In this document: one piece after another, positions 37,736-50,400 of the stretch
Layout of the letters: every line of letters begins with the position of its first letter
Position numbering within the stretch: position 1 is the stretch's first letter
Assembly: GCF_024713945.1 (NCBI RefSeq)
Contig: NC_134681.1
Location: forward strand, 4,503,501 to 4,567,500
DNA from: Dermatophagoides farinae
Taxonomy: Eukaryota; Arthropoda; Arachnida; Sarcoptiformes; Pyroglyphidae
Length of the DNA stretch: 64,000 nt
Reading direction: 5' to 3'
Notes under the pieces: model-generated
The model's input: the letters and a program-made list of their open reading frames with translations, nothing else
Databases searched by the model: none
Told to the model about the DNA's origin: nothing
Position numbers and translations under genes: made by a program

Positions 37736-39406
37736 GGATGGATAGTCAAATGATAATGTTTTGCCATTTCCAAGTATGTGTGTGTGTGTGTGTGTGTTTG
37801 ACCCGAATATATATAGATATTCAAATGATGACCGTTGATATTTTTTTTTTGTTTTTATTTTTTACTTTCGTTATTTCATCAAAAAAAAAAAATATTTACA
37901 ATGATGACGACGATGATTATGATCATCATGATTTAATAATTTATTAATTGCACGCGTTTGATTTATTGATGAAAAATATATTGAATTTGCAACTTTTTTT
38001 GTTTCTTTTTTTTATTTCATTAGATTTTCATTTTATCATGGTCATATTATAATATTGAATATTTGATGAAACCAGCAGCAGCCACAGGGAGACACGACCA
38101 CTATAATCCATACACTGACTAGTCATCATCATCTTCATCATCTTCATCATCATTTTTCCTGGATCATGATGCATTTTCATTTTCTTTGACTAAAAAAAAA
38201 AAATTCTAAATCCAATTTGGACATAAATTTGTTGTTGTTGATGACCTGAATTTCTGAATTATTTTTTTTCTTCTACTTCTTCTTCTTTTCATTTAAATAT
38301 TCATTTTCTCCCAGTGTGTTTGTGTTTGTGTATGTGGAAAACGTTTTTTTTTCTTCCAAATTTGAACATTATTTTCATCAACGTCGTTGTATATCGTTAT
38401 ATTACTGATTTGGATTTAAATTTTTTTTTCTTTACATTTTTTTTCCATATAGTCATTTGATTTTGACCATTTTGTCGCACACACACACACACACACACAC
38501 CTATTGTTATCTTGTTTAACCGATAAATAATCGGATAAACATGTGATATAATAATAGTGAATGACGACAAGAAAAAAAAATATAGTGAAAATTCCCATAA
38601 AGGTGATGTTTATGCTGCTGATGCTCGTGTGATGGTGATGAAAGTTACTATTTGACCGCATTACCATTATCATTATCATTATCATCATCATCACACCCAC
38701 ACATACACACATTAACATTGACTGACTGATTTAGTGACTGATCATCATCATCAACATTCAAATTAAATTTTTTTTTTCAAAAATTCAAATCACTTTTTAC
38801 ATCACACAACGTTAAAGGTAATTATGATTATTTTCATTTTTTATATTCATACTTTTAATTTTTTTCAACAACAACAACGACAACTTTCGCTCTTTTTTTT
38901 GTGTGTGTTTAAATAATTGATTTTTATGGTTAAATGAAATGAAAAACACGCGTTGCCACGTGTTTTTTTTTTTTTTTTTTTTTGGTTGTTGCTATTGTTG
39001 TTTATTCAATTAATGAAACGTTAATGAAACGGAAAAAAAATTTCCATCAACTTTTACAGATTTAGCATTTTGTTTGTTTTTGTGCTTGTGCGTCAATTAT
39101 ATTGCTTTTATTATTGATTTGCATTTAATCAATCAATTAATCAATCAATCACTTGCTTATCTTGCTTATTTTGTTTTCCCAATATATTTATTTAATATTA
39201 ACCGATAAAAAGAAACTAAATTTCTCTCTCTTTCTCTCTCTCTTTTTTTTCTTCCTGTATTCTGTCTTCCTTTTTCTTTTCGATGCTTTATCAATCTTTA
39301 TATTTGCTTAAACTTGAATATAATTTGTTCAAAATCAATCAATTTAAAAAAAAATTTCCACTGAAAAAAAAATTGTTGATTGTTGTAGTAAACAAACAAA
39401 CAAACA

Positions 39407-42400
39407 ATGAATGAGAATCGTTACAATATAATTTATAGCCCTACAAATCAAACAACCGAATCTAATGTTTGTCGTCGAGTTAATAATAATCACAATTGTG
39501 ATGATGTTGATGATGGTGGTATTATTTCACCGGCACCATTATGGCGTAATGCACCTACAATAATTTCACCTTCTGTTATTGCTGCTGCTGCTGCTGCTCA
39601 TCATCATAGACAAATGTCACCAAAACCTGCGCAGAATCAGCAACAACAACAAAATTCAAAAACAAAAATGACGATGATGATGCCACGATATTCACCATCA
39701 TCATCATCATCAGCATTACAGCCTACTGATATGAAATCCTTTCAGCAAAGTTTACGTTCATATCCGATTGCGTCAACATCATCATCATCATCAAATGTTG
39801 GTGGTGGTAAACAATCAATGATGAAATCATCAAAAATTCCAAATAAATCAAATGAACGATGTTTTGTTACCAGTTTAGAAGTGGATAAAAAATTGGATCC
39901 AATCAGTCCATTTTATTTGGATTATTTGGAATGGAATAATCAACAACAAAAAGAATGTTTGATAAATGTTAATGAAACACAGCAACAGCAGCCTCAGCAG
40001 CAACAGCAACAATTTGATCATAGTAAATTCATGGACATGTTTCGTATGAGTCGTTCAAATGTAAACTCGAATAAAGATATGGATACACATCCAATATCAT
40101 CATCTTGTGGATCATATGCTGGTACAGATAGTCTACCATATTCAGTTAATGATGATAGCCAAAGTGATGTTACAATCGAAGATTTAGCTATTAATGTAAA
40201 ACCTATTAAACGAAAACCAAATATTGTTGTACAAATGCGATCGAATTTACGTCGAAAACAATCACTTGATTCTAATAATAATGTTAAACAGGTACGAATT
40301 AGTCAGCCAACAACACCACCATCATCATCAACAACGACGGCGACGATGACGACGGTTCAAATGGCAAAATGTCATCCACAATCAAATCTTCGTAATTCAT
40401 CATCATGTTCGGGTTAGCGTCCGGGTTGTGTGTGTGTCGAGATCAATCATTTTCGCTTTTATTTTCCTGTGTTGATTTTATTCAATATTTTTTTTTCTCT
40501 CTTTGGTTTTTTCTTCCTGATTTTTTTTTCGATGATGACATCATTTTAATTTTGTTTTTTTTTTAGTTTTTAGTTTTTTTTGTGTTTGCTTTGCTTTAGC
40601 TTTGCTTGAATTTTCTTTTGTTATTTTTTTATGATGATTATTATTATGGTTATTATTGTTGTTGATTTTTATTTTTATTTCTGTTTCTGTTCACTGGATG
40701 CACAAACAAATTTTCAAATAGATTCCCATGACATACAATCATCAATTGTGTGTTTGTCGTTTTCTATAGATTTGAATTCAAAAAATTTTTTTTTTTTCGT
40801 TTTTGTTTTCATCATATAGAAAATCTATCAACACGTTTTCAACAACAACAACAACAACAGCAACAAATACAACAGTCGAATCAACGTTTTCGATTAGCTA
40901 CAAACATGGAGGTTTGTTGTAGTTTTATTTATTTTTTTTAAAGTTTAATAAATTAATAATGTGGAAATATTAAACAATTTTATCATCATCATCATCATCA
41001 TTTTATTATTATTATAATTAGAATCGATCGAATGTAAATCAACGATTACAAAGTGCTGCTGAACGTCGTGCACAGATTGATGATGCCCGTAGAGTATGTA
41101 CATTTATATATCATGCTTAACGCCTCGATTAGCGATATTTTTTCCAATTTAATGCGAAAATTCTTGCTAAAAAACCGTAGATTGTTTCGCTTTGCGCCCA
41201 AATTTTTTTTTTTTTTTTTGAAACGTAACCCTTGCGTAGCGTAGTATTACTGTATTTTGAAATTCATTTTTGTAATTATAAAATTGATTATGATTAAATT
41301 AAATAATATAGGAAAGAGCACAACGTCAATTAGAACAAAGTTCAATGAGAAATATTATACATGGTGGTGGTGGTGGAAATGATTTTATACCAACTCGTAT
41401 GACTACATCAGCTTCATTTGGTTCATCCACACGTGGTGGTGGTGGTTTTAATGAACAGCCATTTATACCTGGACATAGTACAAATTCATCAGTAGCATTT
41501 GGTAGTACACAACCAAGAAATATTGATCTTACACGTCCATTAGTTACACCATTACCGGCAAGGCCTAAATCTGAAATATTTCCATCTGGACCTTCATTCG
41601 AATTATCATCATCAACGACTATGGCTACGACATCTAGTGGTGGCCATGGAATCACACAAAAAGATTCGTCAGCAATGTATGCAAAAGATGATAGTAATTA
41701 TCACTCGAAACGAGTTACGGCTACTGTAGCAGCTGTCGATATGACGCCTCATTGTCTCGCTCCAATGCAGCCAACACAACCAGTAGCTACAATAGAACCG
41801 GTCATTATGGCCAAACAACAACAATCATTACAGGCACCATTGTTTAGTGCAAGTTCATTTATGCGTGCTGCACGACGTCATGATCCGGAATTAATTCCGG
41901 CAAAACAAAAATATTTATTCCGTGAATATGGTTCACCATCATCATCTGGAACATCGTGGGGAGGATTCCGTAAAGAGAATAGCATCATGACATGTTCGAT
42001 GACATCGACAAAATCTTTTCAATCAAAACATCCAATGACAGGTGTTACGGGCGGCAGTAGTGCTTTAGGTAGTCGGCCCAAAAAATCCTATAGCATGAAT
42101 CGGCTTGATCAATTGGCACAACCAAGAAAACGTGTCCAACCTAGAGGTAGTTAATAATTCATTTAATTAATTTATTGAATTCATTCATTTTAGTTCCAAT
42201 GTCAACTTCATTTGTCAAAGGTAAAGCTTCCGAAAGTGGTGGTGCTAGATCAACAACTCCCACTTCGACAAATAATAGATCAACAACTTCAGCTGGTAGC
42301 AGTTCAAAACCAACGCCACCACCGAAAACATTTACCACATCATCATCATCGTCGAATTTGAGTGGTAGTGCTAAAAGTACATCAAAAGGATCGTCATCGG

Positions 42401-44057
42401 CAGGTAAAGATTCAGCATCAGCAACGACACGATCAAATAAGAAACCACGTCCTCTAAGTCAACAAATTGACACGATGAAATTAGGTATGTTAAATATGGA
42501 TTTTTTTTTGTTGTTGAAAAGTTGAAAATTTTAAATCATTTTTGTTTTACATAGATTCTTCGTCGCCTGTATTTGAATCTCCATTGACAAGTGGCGGTAA
42601 TGAATCGAAAGACGAAAATGATGATAAATTGGCTGAATATAAAAAACAATTAGCTGAAAAGCGTGCTCAATATCGAAAGATGCAGGAACAAAAATTGAAT
42701 CAATTAACAAAATCAATGACAAAATCATCAAATGATATGACAGCCACCGATGGAAAAAGTGATTCGAATGATGATAAAACTAAAATGGATGCACATAGTG
42801 GCAGCAATAAACCGGCTGTTGTAACACGTCGTCCACGATCGACGATTATATCATCAGCAGCAACATCAAGTCCACAATCGTCACCAAGCATTGAAAATCG
42901 ATCGTTGGCTGATGAAATTGCTGCAGAAAAACAACAACAACAACAACTACCAAATCAGGCAGCTTCAGTAGTTCCCGCGGTTATTATACCAGAAAAATCT
43001 GTTGATAATAAATCAAAAGAAGAAACCAATATATCATCATCAACTTCGTCTTCATCGTCATCATCGTCGTCGTCGTCTTCAAGTGATTCGTCTTCATTAG
43101 ATCAAGACACTTCTATTGATACAACAACGACAATGGTTCAACAACAAGGACCAAAAATCGATGGTGATGAACCACAATCATTGTTGATTGATATTTCATC
43201 CAATACAGATCGATCGATTTCTGAATTGGAACAATCAGTCAAACAAATGTCAATCAAAGGTTAGTACTTTGGCAAAAATATCTATTCATTTAATCATTTT
43301 CTCGTTTGATCTATTTTTTTCCATGAAGAAGAATCACCATCAATGAAAACTTGTCATGATTCGGTGATTCAAACCGGTGGTGCCATTGATAAAAATCTAT
43401 TACAGCCTAATATTATGACAACATCGTTTGATTCATCGTTGATGCATTCTACATCACCGGCTGGTATGGCACAACAGCCACAATATTATCAACAACAAAT
43501 ACAATATTAACATCAGAAAAAATTGAAGAAAGACAAAATGAAATGCTTAAACAACATGAAATGGAACGGATGAAACATAAATCGGTAATAATTGTTGATT
43601 GAATATTGTTGATGAATTGAATATAATTTTCATTTCTTTTTCATACCACTAAAAACCATAGAGAATTCATGAGATTCTAAAAGGACGAACACGTAAAGAT
43701 GATTCTGGAAGCAAAAGTCCAATCAATAATAAAAATAATGAAAATGATGATTCAACATCGGCGACAGAATCATCGATTGAATCACAACATGGTCATGGTC
43801 AAACACAATCATCGGATTCAAGCCTTGAAACAACAACATCATCATTGAAACCAATCCCAAATGGCAGTAATAATAATAATAATAATAATAGTGATAATAA
43901 TAATACAAAAACCAATGGCCATACAAATGGACATTATGATGATAATTTATTGACATATTCCATTTCTAAAACAAATGGTAATGTTATTAATCATCATTCA
44001 CAAACCGAACAACAACAACAGGACTCAGAAGCTGCTGCTGCTGCTAATGGTTTCTAA
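39407..44057 (+). CDS. MAP7/ensconsin-like microtubule-associated protein (tentative)
   Basis: Nine exons encode 1199 residues: 39407-40412, 40820-40911, 41022-41093, 41312-42146, 42194-42484, 42555-43259, 43329-43463, 43517-43584 and 43662-44057. Most of the chain is Ser/Thr/Gln/Asn-rich and disordered. The assignment rests on the C-terminal charged helix EERQNEMLKQHEMERMKHKS followed by RIHEILKGRTRKD (about 1069-1081), which resembles the conserved RIEEIMxRTR block of MAP7 proteins. It also rests on SYSMNRLDQLAQPRKR near residue 655 and a charged helical stretch AERRAQIDDARRERAQRQLE near 375-395. MAP7 proteins bind microtubules and activate kinesin-1. The typical long N-terminal MAP7 helix is short or missing, so the family call could be wrong. 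Intron 7 is only 53 bp. A leader splice acceptor sits at 39388. Confidence 0.6.
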
Positions 44058-45194
44058 TAATATAAACAAGATGAAAATATTCACAAAAAAAATTCAAATT
44101 TGGCTCTTGTTTCCTTTTCTCGATTCATACATCAATTCTTTAGGTCATCATCATAATTATCATCATCACTATATTATCATGAATTGATTATCGTTGATAT
44201 GATATACAAAAAGTACACATCACTAACAAGATCAAGATTCCTTTCCATTCAACAACATGAAACAAAACAAAACAAAAAATGAAATCATTACACTAATATT
44301 TCAATAGAATTTGTGTTTGCATGATTCAAGATTTTCTTTTAAAATTTTTTTTCTCATCAAAAATTTTATTCATTTTTTTTCCTCTACATGACGGCAAAAA
44401 TATTTCAATTTTATTGTTTTTAAACTGAATTCTGAATTCTATCCGTTGATTATCAAATCAAACAATTATTATTTACCACCACACAAAGAGATAGAAATAC
44501 AAGTACAAATTTTCTTTTATTTTTTATGCTTTTAAGACTGATATGGATACACATACACAAACAAAAACACACACACCCACGCATAAGCCTATTACACATT
44601 TTATTTTTTACATGATTTTCATGGATTTGATTTGATTTTCTTTTTCTTTCTCTTATTCGCTCTTTGTCTCTATTGTCTGTGTTAATTTATTATATTATAT
44701 ATTAATTATAATATTGAAATCGATCGATCCAATTGAATTCGATCATTTTTAATCTAATCGAATGATGTCGTCGTTTCTTTCGATTTTTCTTTATATCAAT
44801 CAATCAATCAAACAAACCATTGGAACAATAACCGTTCAATAATCACTACGATTGGTGATCGTAAATGTGCTGCTTTTTAAATTAATGATGATGGTGCTGA
44901 TCTTTGATCTAATCAATTTTAAATCTCATTTATTATTATTATTTCCATCTTTTTCTCTCATTTGTTCCCAAATGTTAAATGAATAAATAACAGTTCTTTA
45001 TTCCATGTGTTTGAATTTTGAAAAAAAAGTTTTTAAAAAAAAAATCAACACCGTTGTTGTTACTCATGAATAATTTATGAAATGAAAATTGAAAAAAAAC
45101 CAACAAACTTAAAATTTACAATCAAGATAAAACAATAAAATAGATAACAGTGATGAGCTAGTAAAACAAAGTTGAAAATAAAATAAAAAATAGA
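44058..45194. other. Convergent 3' intergenic DNA
   Basis: Between the MAP7-like gene (+) and a coiled-coil gene (-). A plus-strand AATAAA lies near 44981 and a minus-strand AATAAA at 44997-45002. The two signals are nearly adjacent, so the transcripts may overlap. No other gene was seen. Confidence 0.55.
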
Positions 45195-46699
45195 TCAATT
45201 CTTTTTTCCTCGTTTCGATGGCATCTGTTTTGGTTGTTTTGGTGATTGTTCTGTCATGATTTGTCGTGCTCTCGATCGCGTCATTCTTGGTTCTTCAACA
45301 ACTTGATTTTCATCTTTTTTCTTCTGGTCCTTTTGCCTTGGTCGTTTTGTTTTTGTTTCCTGTGTCTTTGATCGGGTCTTTTTCCGCTGATCATCAACAA
45401 CTTGATTTTCATTAATTTCACCAATTTCATCAGTTTTATTTGAATTATTTTGCTGTGATTCTTTTTCAATCGATTGATGTTTTGCTGATTCCATATTCAT
45501 TTTTTCATTAATTGATTTATCGAGTTGTTCAATGATATTGGTGATTGGTTCCATATTTTCATCAATATTGGCCATTGCATCATTCTATAATGATTTCAAA
45601 TAGAATAAAAATGAAATTTCAAATAATTCAATTTGATCTACCTCAAATTGTTCGATAAATCTTATAAGATCATCAAATCGATCATTCGAACCATTATTTG
45701 TTGAAAATTCATTACGTTTTTTCTGAAGAATTTCCAAATTTTTCATCAATGGTAAAGTATGAAAGTTGATTTTTAAATTTTTCAAATCTTTACTATGTTT
45801 TTGGATCAATTCAGTAAATTTTTCTTCAATAATTTTCCGTTCATCAAGTTCTTTTAATTCATCTTCAAGTAATTTGATTTCATCGTTCATTTTAATAATA
45901 TCAGATTCAAATTTATACGTAGATTGATCAATATTTTTCAGTTCATTATCAATTGTTTGTAAATCTTTAATGATGTTTTCATCAATTAACGTGAGCGATT
46001 TAAAGTCAATATTAGTTCGATTTGACAGTTTCAGTAATTCTAATTCGGGAAATTCCATAGTAAAATCAGGATCAATCCTAAATATAGTTCTTGAACCAAA
46101 TAAATAGTAAAAACAATTTTTGTTAAAAAATGATCAACTTACTTTGTATCAATGATGTCGTTTTGACGTAATGGTTTCAATTCTTTTAATGAATTCAATA
46201 TTAAACTCAAACGATTTTTGAGAAGATATGCAAATGCTTTAATCACTTTATTTGTAGATGTTTCATTATGTGACATTAATTTCAAATCATGAAGATGAAT
46301 TCGAATGTTTAGCGATAAACTTTCAAATTGTGAATTCAATTTTTTCCAAACATCTTCCATTTTAGTTCGTTGATTAAAATTCATTGATTTATCACCGATA
46401 GAAACAAAACAAGCTGTAACTAATCGTACAAATGTCACAAATACTGGACGTTGACTAAATTGATAAACATTAAAATCGATTCCGGAATCAACTATATAAG
46501 ATTCAATATAATCGAATGCATCTTCAAGCGAAAAATTCAACAATGTTTGCGATTCATCACGTGATAATGAAGGTGTTGCTATTGTTGTTCGATTAAATTT
46601 CACCAACGAACGTGATGGATTCGGTGTTGCATTTTTCATTATTGTACGATTTAATCTAGCCGGTGTTCGATTGATTGATGATGGTATATATGTTGCCAT
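45195..46699 (-). CDS. Unrecognised coiled-coil protein, possibly kinetochore-like
   Basis: Three exons, 46699-46143, 46077-45642 and 45584-45195, encode 460 residues. I do not recognise the family with confidence. Residues 1-50 are a basic, Thr/Pro/Arg-rich tail (INRTPARLNRTIMKN, ATPSLSR) with possible SP/TP phosphosites. Residues 55-185 look globular and helical (FVTFVRLVTACFVSI, VIKAFAYLLKNRLSLI). Residues 200-330 form a coiled coil (DNELKNIDQ, EIKLLEDELKELDERK). The end is strongly charged and basic (KTRSKTQETKTKRPRQ, RMTRSRARQ, PSKRGKKN). The order basic tail, small helical domain, coiled coil is that of NDC80-type kinetochore subunits, but no diagnostic motif was found and the basic C-terminus does not fit. 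Introns are 65 and 57 bp. Confidence 0.7.
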
Positions 46700-47410
46700 T
46701 TTGGTAATTATATATTGATGATGATGATATTATTATTGAATTGTTACTCGAATGAAATTAAAAAAAAAAACATAAATATTGAAATTAAATGAAGTTGACA
46801 AGTTGTGGTGAATTGAAATGATAAGAAAATCCTATGCTTCATGCCAATATATATGATATATCGAGAGAGAAAAAAAACAACCGACCACAGACAGAAAATT
46901 AAACGCTATATTAGTTTCAAGTTCAAATCATTCTTTCTCAATTTCATCATTGCTGAGCAGAAATTTTTAAAAAATAAAAAAAACAAACGTCAAGTTTAAA
47001 CCTGGACTGTGCAAAGGGATAGGCGACACATCTTTAAATGTTTAATATTCAAAAAAAAAAAAAATTCGTGTCAACTTTATTCAATCAAATCAAAAAATTA
47101 ATCGATTTATTTTTTTCTTAAAATAAAAGAATTTTAATACCAAAAAAAAATCAAATATGTCACAATTATTAAAGCTCAAAATGTGTGTGTGTGTGGGTGT
47201 GTCTATCATTTGTAATAAATATCATTGTTTTTGAAAAGAAAAAAAATTTCAAAATGGTTATAATAGTAGTGGTATATGTATGTATTGTATTATCATTAAT
47301 ATTATTATGTAGAAGAAACATTGCAAATCAAATGACTAAAAAGAAAAAAAATTCGAAATAAAAGAATTCAAGGCAACCAAAAAAAAATGAACAAAAAATT
47401 TCCTCAAATT
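46700..47410. other. Intergenic DNA between two minus-strand genes
   Basis: Contains the upstream region of the 460-residue gene and the 3' end of GCN2. Minus-strand AATAAA motifs occur at about 47073-47078 and 47106-47111. A GT run lies near 47183-47194. No gene was seen. Confidence 0.55.
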
Positions 47411-50400
47411 TCAATTCGAGTTAATCAATTGATATTGATAACGATCGCTGAAAGTGATTAGAATTATGATTGCTCCATTCATATTATTGCCACCACCACC
47501 ACCACCACCGGAACGAGATGTATTTTTTGAGAAAAAATTACAAATTGCTTTGATTGTTTTATCGATTGAATCACTAAACAAACGATACGATTCTTTAAGC
47601 GATTGTTTAATATTAATAATATTCTGATTCATGATTACATCGACTGTTCGGCTATTTAAGTTATCGATATCGATAAGTTTGGCAATTTTTTTCACTGTAC
47701 TGAAGGGAAATTCAACAGCCAAAATTTTCAGATTTGGATTGGACAAATTCAGTATCGTTCCAAGCTTTTGAATTTCGGCATTCAAACTGGTCCAATGACG
47801 GCGTCTATCAGTTCCGTTTGTTATGAATTCAATTTGTGAAGCTAATGATAGATTTGAAGATATTTTTTGTAATTCTGTATGCAAAATGTTATGACGACGT
47901 CGATCATCAGCTATTGATTCCGGTTGAGACGACAGATATGTTTGTTGGATATTTCGTGAAGTTTTATTCGTTGTAATACTTTGATTAGTTTGTTTTTGTG
48001 ATGGTTTTTCCGATATTCCAACATATCGCTCAGCCGAGATTTGATCGTAGGTTAATAGTTCAGATATTTTGCCAATAGTTGACTCCAACGTTAGGCATTT
48101 GATTTGGAAAACATTTCTACCTATAATAAGTCGGTTTTCGATTTTGTTTAGCCAATAAATAATTTCCGATCCATCATCATTAATCTGCATAACAACAATC
48201 AATTGGATGGCCTGATATTTGGCATTTTCATAAATGTCAGAGAAATAATTGGATTTGGCAACCATTTTTTCATCAAAATTCATTACAATTGTATGAGCCA
48301 CAACTGACGTAGAATAACCATCATTACGAAGTTTATGAATGAATTTACAAACTTTATCTAATGGATATTTCAATTCGTTTGAGTTGGTCTGATTAGATTG
48401 GACAATATATGGAATCACAATGATATCAGTTATACTGAAACGAGATCCAGTGCATGAATTTGCAACAATTTTCTGTAATCGATAATTGAGCATTTGATTA
48501 TATGAATGATCAAAATCGAATGGAGTATTCAATTGTGAAAGAATAGAAAGCTTCATACATTCAATTAGTAGATCAAATTTGATAGAAATTCCAACTGCAT
48601 ATAAACGTTTCATATTTTGCATCTTCATATGTAATCGAAAACTATTAATTAGATTATCATATTGTCCACCAGTTGAAATCAATTTCGAAGATTGACCATC
48701 GCTTGCCAACAATATATTAATAACAATGTTGTTATAATAATAAGAATCAGATGATAAATATAACAAACTGAATTTGAATTCAAACAAATCATTAAATTCC
48801 ATATCAATTTTATCACAAAAATAAGTACGAGAAAGAAGTTGAATAGTTTCCATTTCGATAATATGTGGTTTCACTCGATTTTCCAATGTTGATAAAGAAC
48901 TCTCATCACCAATCGAATATTTAATAAAGATAAGGCGAATTTTGTTGTATAAATTTATGGCACTGGTTTCACATAGATTGAACAAATCAAAAAGAATTTC
49001 CGATTGGCTTGAATTGATCTGCGGAAACATAGTATTGATACCAATTGTGAATTCTGTCTTATTAGCACGTAAATCATGAGAATGTGATAATAGATGAATC
49101 AATGAGGTAAAATTATCTTGTGGCAATTCCATTTGCTCAAATATCATGGAAAAAATGTTTAGATTAGTGAGATGAATTTGAAATTTATATGATGAATGGT
49201 CGTATTTCAAAACCAAATCTTTCGATACAACGATATCAACGTAAGGCTTTATGGAACAAGAATTTCTTGATGAATGATGACTAAATTTTGGCAAAAAGGT
49301 GGGCAATATTTGCAGAGCAAATCCAATAATTTCAACATAAGGTAAAATCCATGAAGATTGACAAGTGTCAGGAAATATTAAATCTAAAGTTGATTCATTG
49401 CAATGAGAGAAACAATTGACAGATTGAATATCACGAACGAAACTTTTTTCAATACAAAAACGACGCAATAATGTTATGTGAGGATTGGAAGCCAAATAAC
49501 GAGCCAAAATACCACGATGATGATCAGGCAAAACAATGTGTGTTCCTTTTCGATCAATTAAAGAAACACTTCGGTCACCGGGTTGATTTTGCAAAAAATT
49601 TTTCGCCATTACAATTGGTATTGGCATTTGAACAGCACCAAATAACAATGAATGCAATTCAAGTGTCCATTTGGCAAAATTCAGGAACACAAGTTTATAA
49701 TTGAATTCGTCTTCTGACCAAACATTGCGTGGATTAATATTAGCTCTAAAATCATAAACTATATCTTCTTGAGTTCTATTATTCGATTCGAAGATTTTCG
49801 ATATTAATTCTCGATATCGTGTAGAATCGAGGTTATCCAATACGGAATAATTCTTATTCGTGATCGATGTCATTAAAAACTTTAAATCTTGCATTATTTC
49901 AATCAATTCTTTAGCAGTAGGTCGTTTGATCGGATCAAACGATGTCATTAATTTAATTAGATTCCAATCATTTGGATCGATATTTTTCACTACAGTTTTC
50001 AGAATTTCACATGTTCGATTTTGAAATTTGTTTAAAAGTCGAATACGTTCAGAATCTGTCTTCATGAAATAACACATTTCAAAATAGATCAGACCAAGTG
50101 CAAAAATGTCTATTTTAAAATCTGGTTTATAAGCACCTAAGTTACGAGATTCTGGAGCCATGTATAAATATGTGCCTAAATTATATGACGATGAATTACG
50201 TGAACATTGTTGTGGCGTAGATTTTTCATTGTTAGTGCTGACAGGGACCAAATCAAGTTTAGCGAGTCCAAAATCACCAACTTTTACATTATATTCGCCA
50301 TCGAAAAAAATGTTGGATGGTTTGAGATCACGATGCACGATTCCCAGACAATGTATATATTGAATAGCATCACAAATTTGTTTAAAGATTTTTGATCGTA

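Larger units (their letters stand above)
27810..39388. other. 11.6 kb without a recognised gene, rich in microsatellites
   Basis: No open frame here has family features. The content is A/T runs, ATC/GAT and GTT/CAA triplets, and long GT, TC, GATA and TA arrays. A TTGTTGTAG acceptor at 39388, just before the ATG at 39407, suggests that a non-coding first exon of the MAP7-like gene lies in this stretch. Donor-like sites at 29093 (GG/GTAAGT) and 38818 (AAAG/GTAATT) are candidates. The region is therefore probably promoter plus first intron, or intergenic DNA, of that gene. Confidence 0.5.

Noticed and set aside
49471-49704. 77-residue plus-strand frame inside GCN2
   Set aside because: It is antisense to the GCN2 HisRS-like region, with no start context or independent motif.
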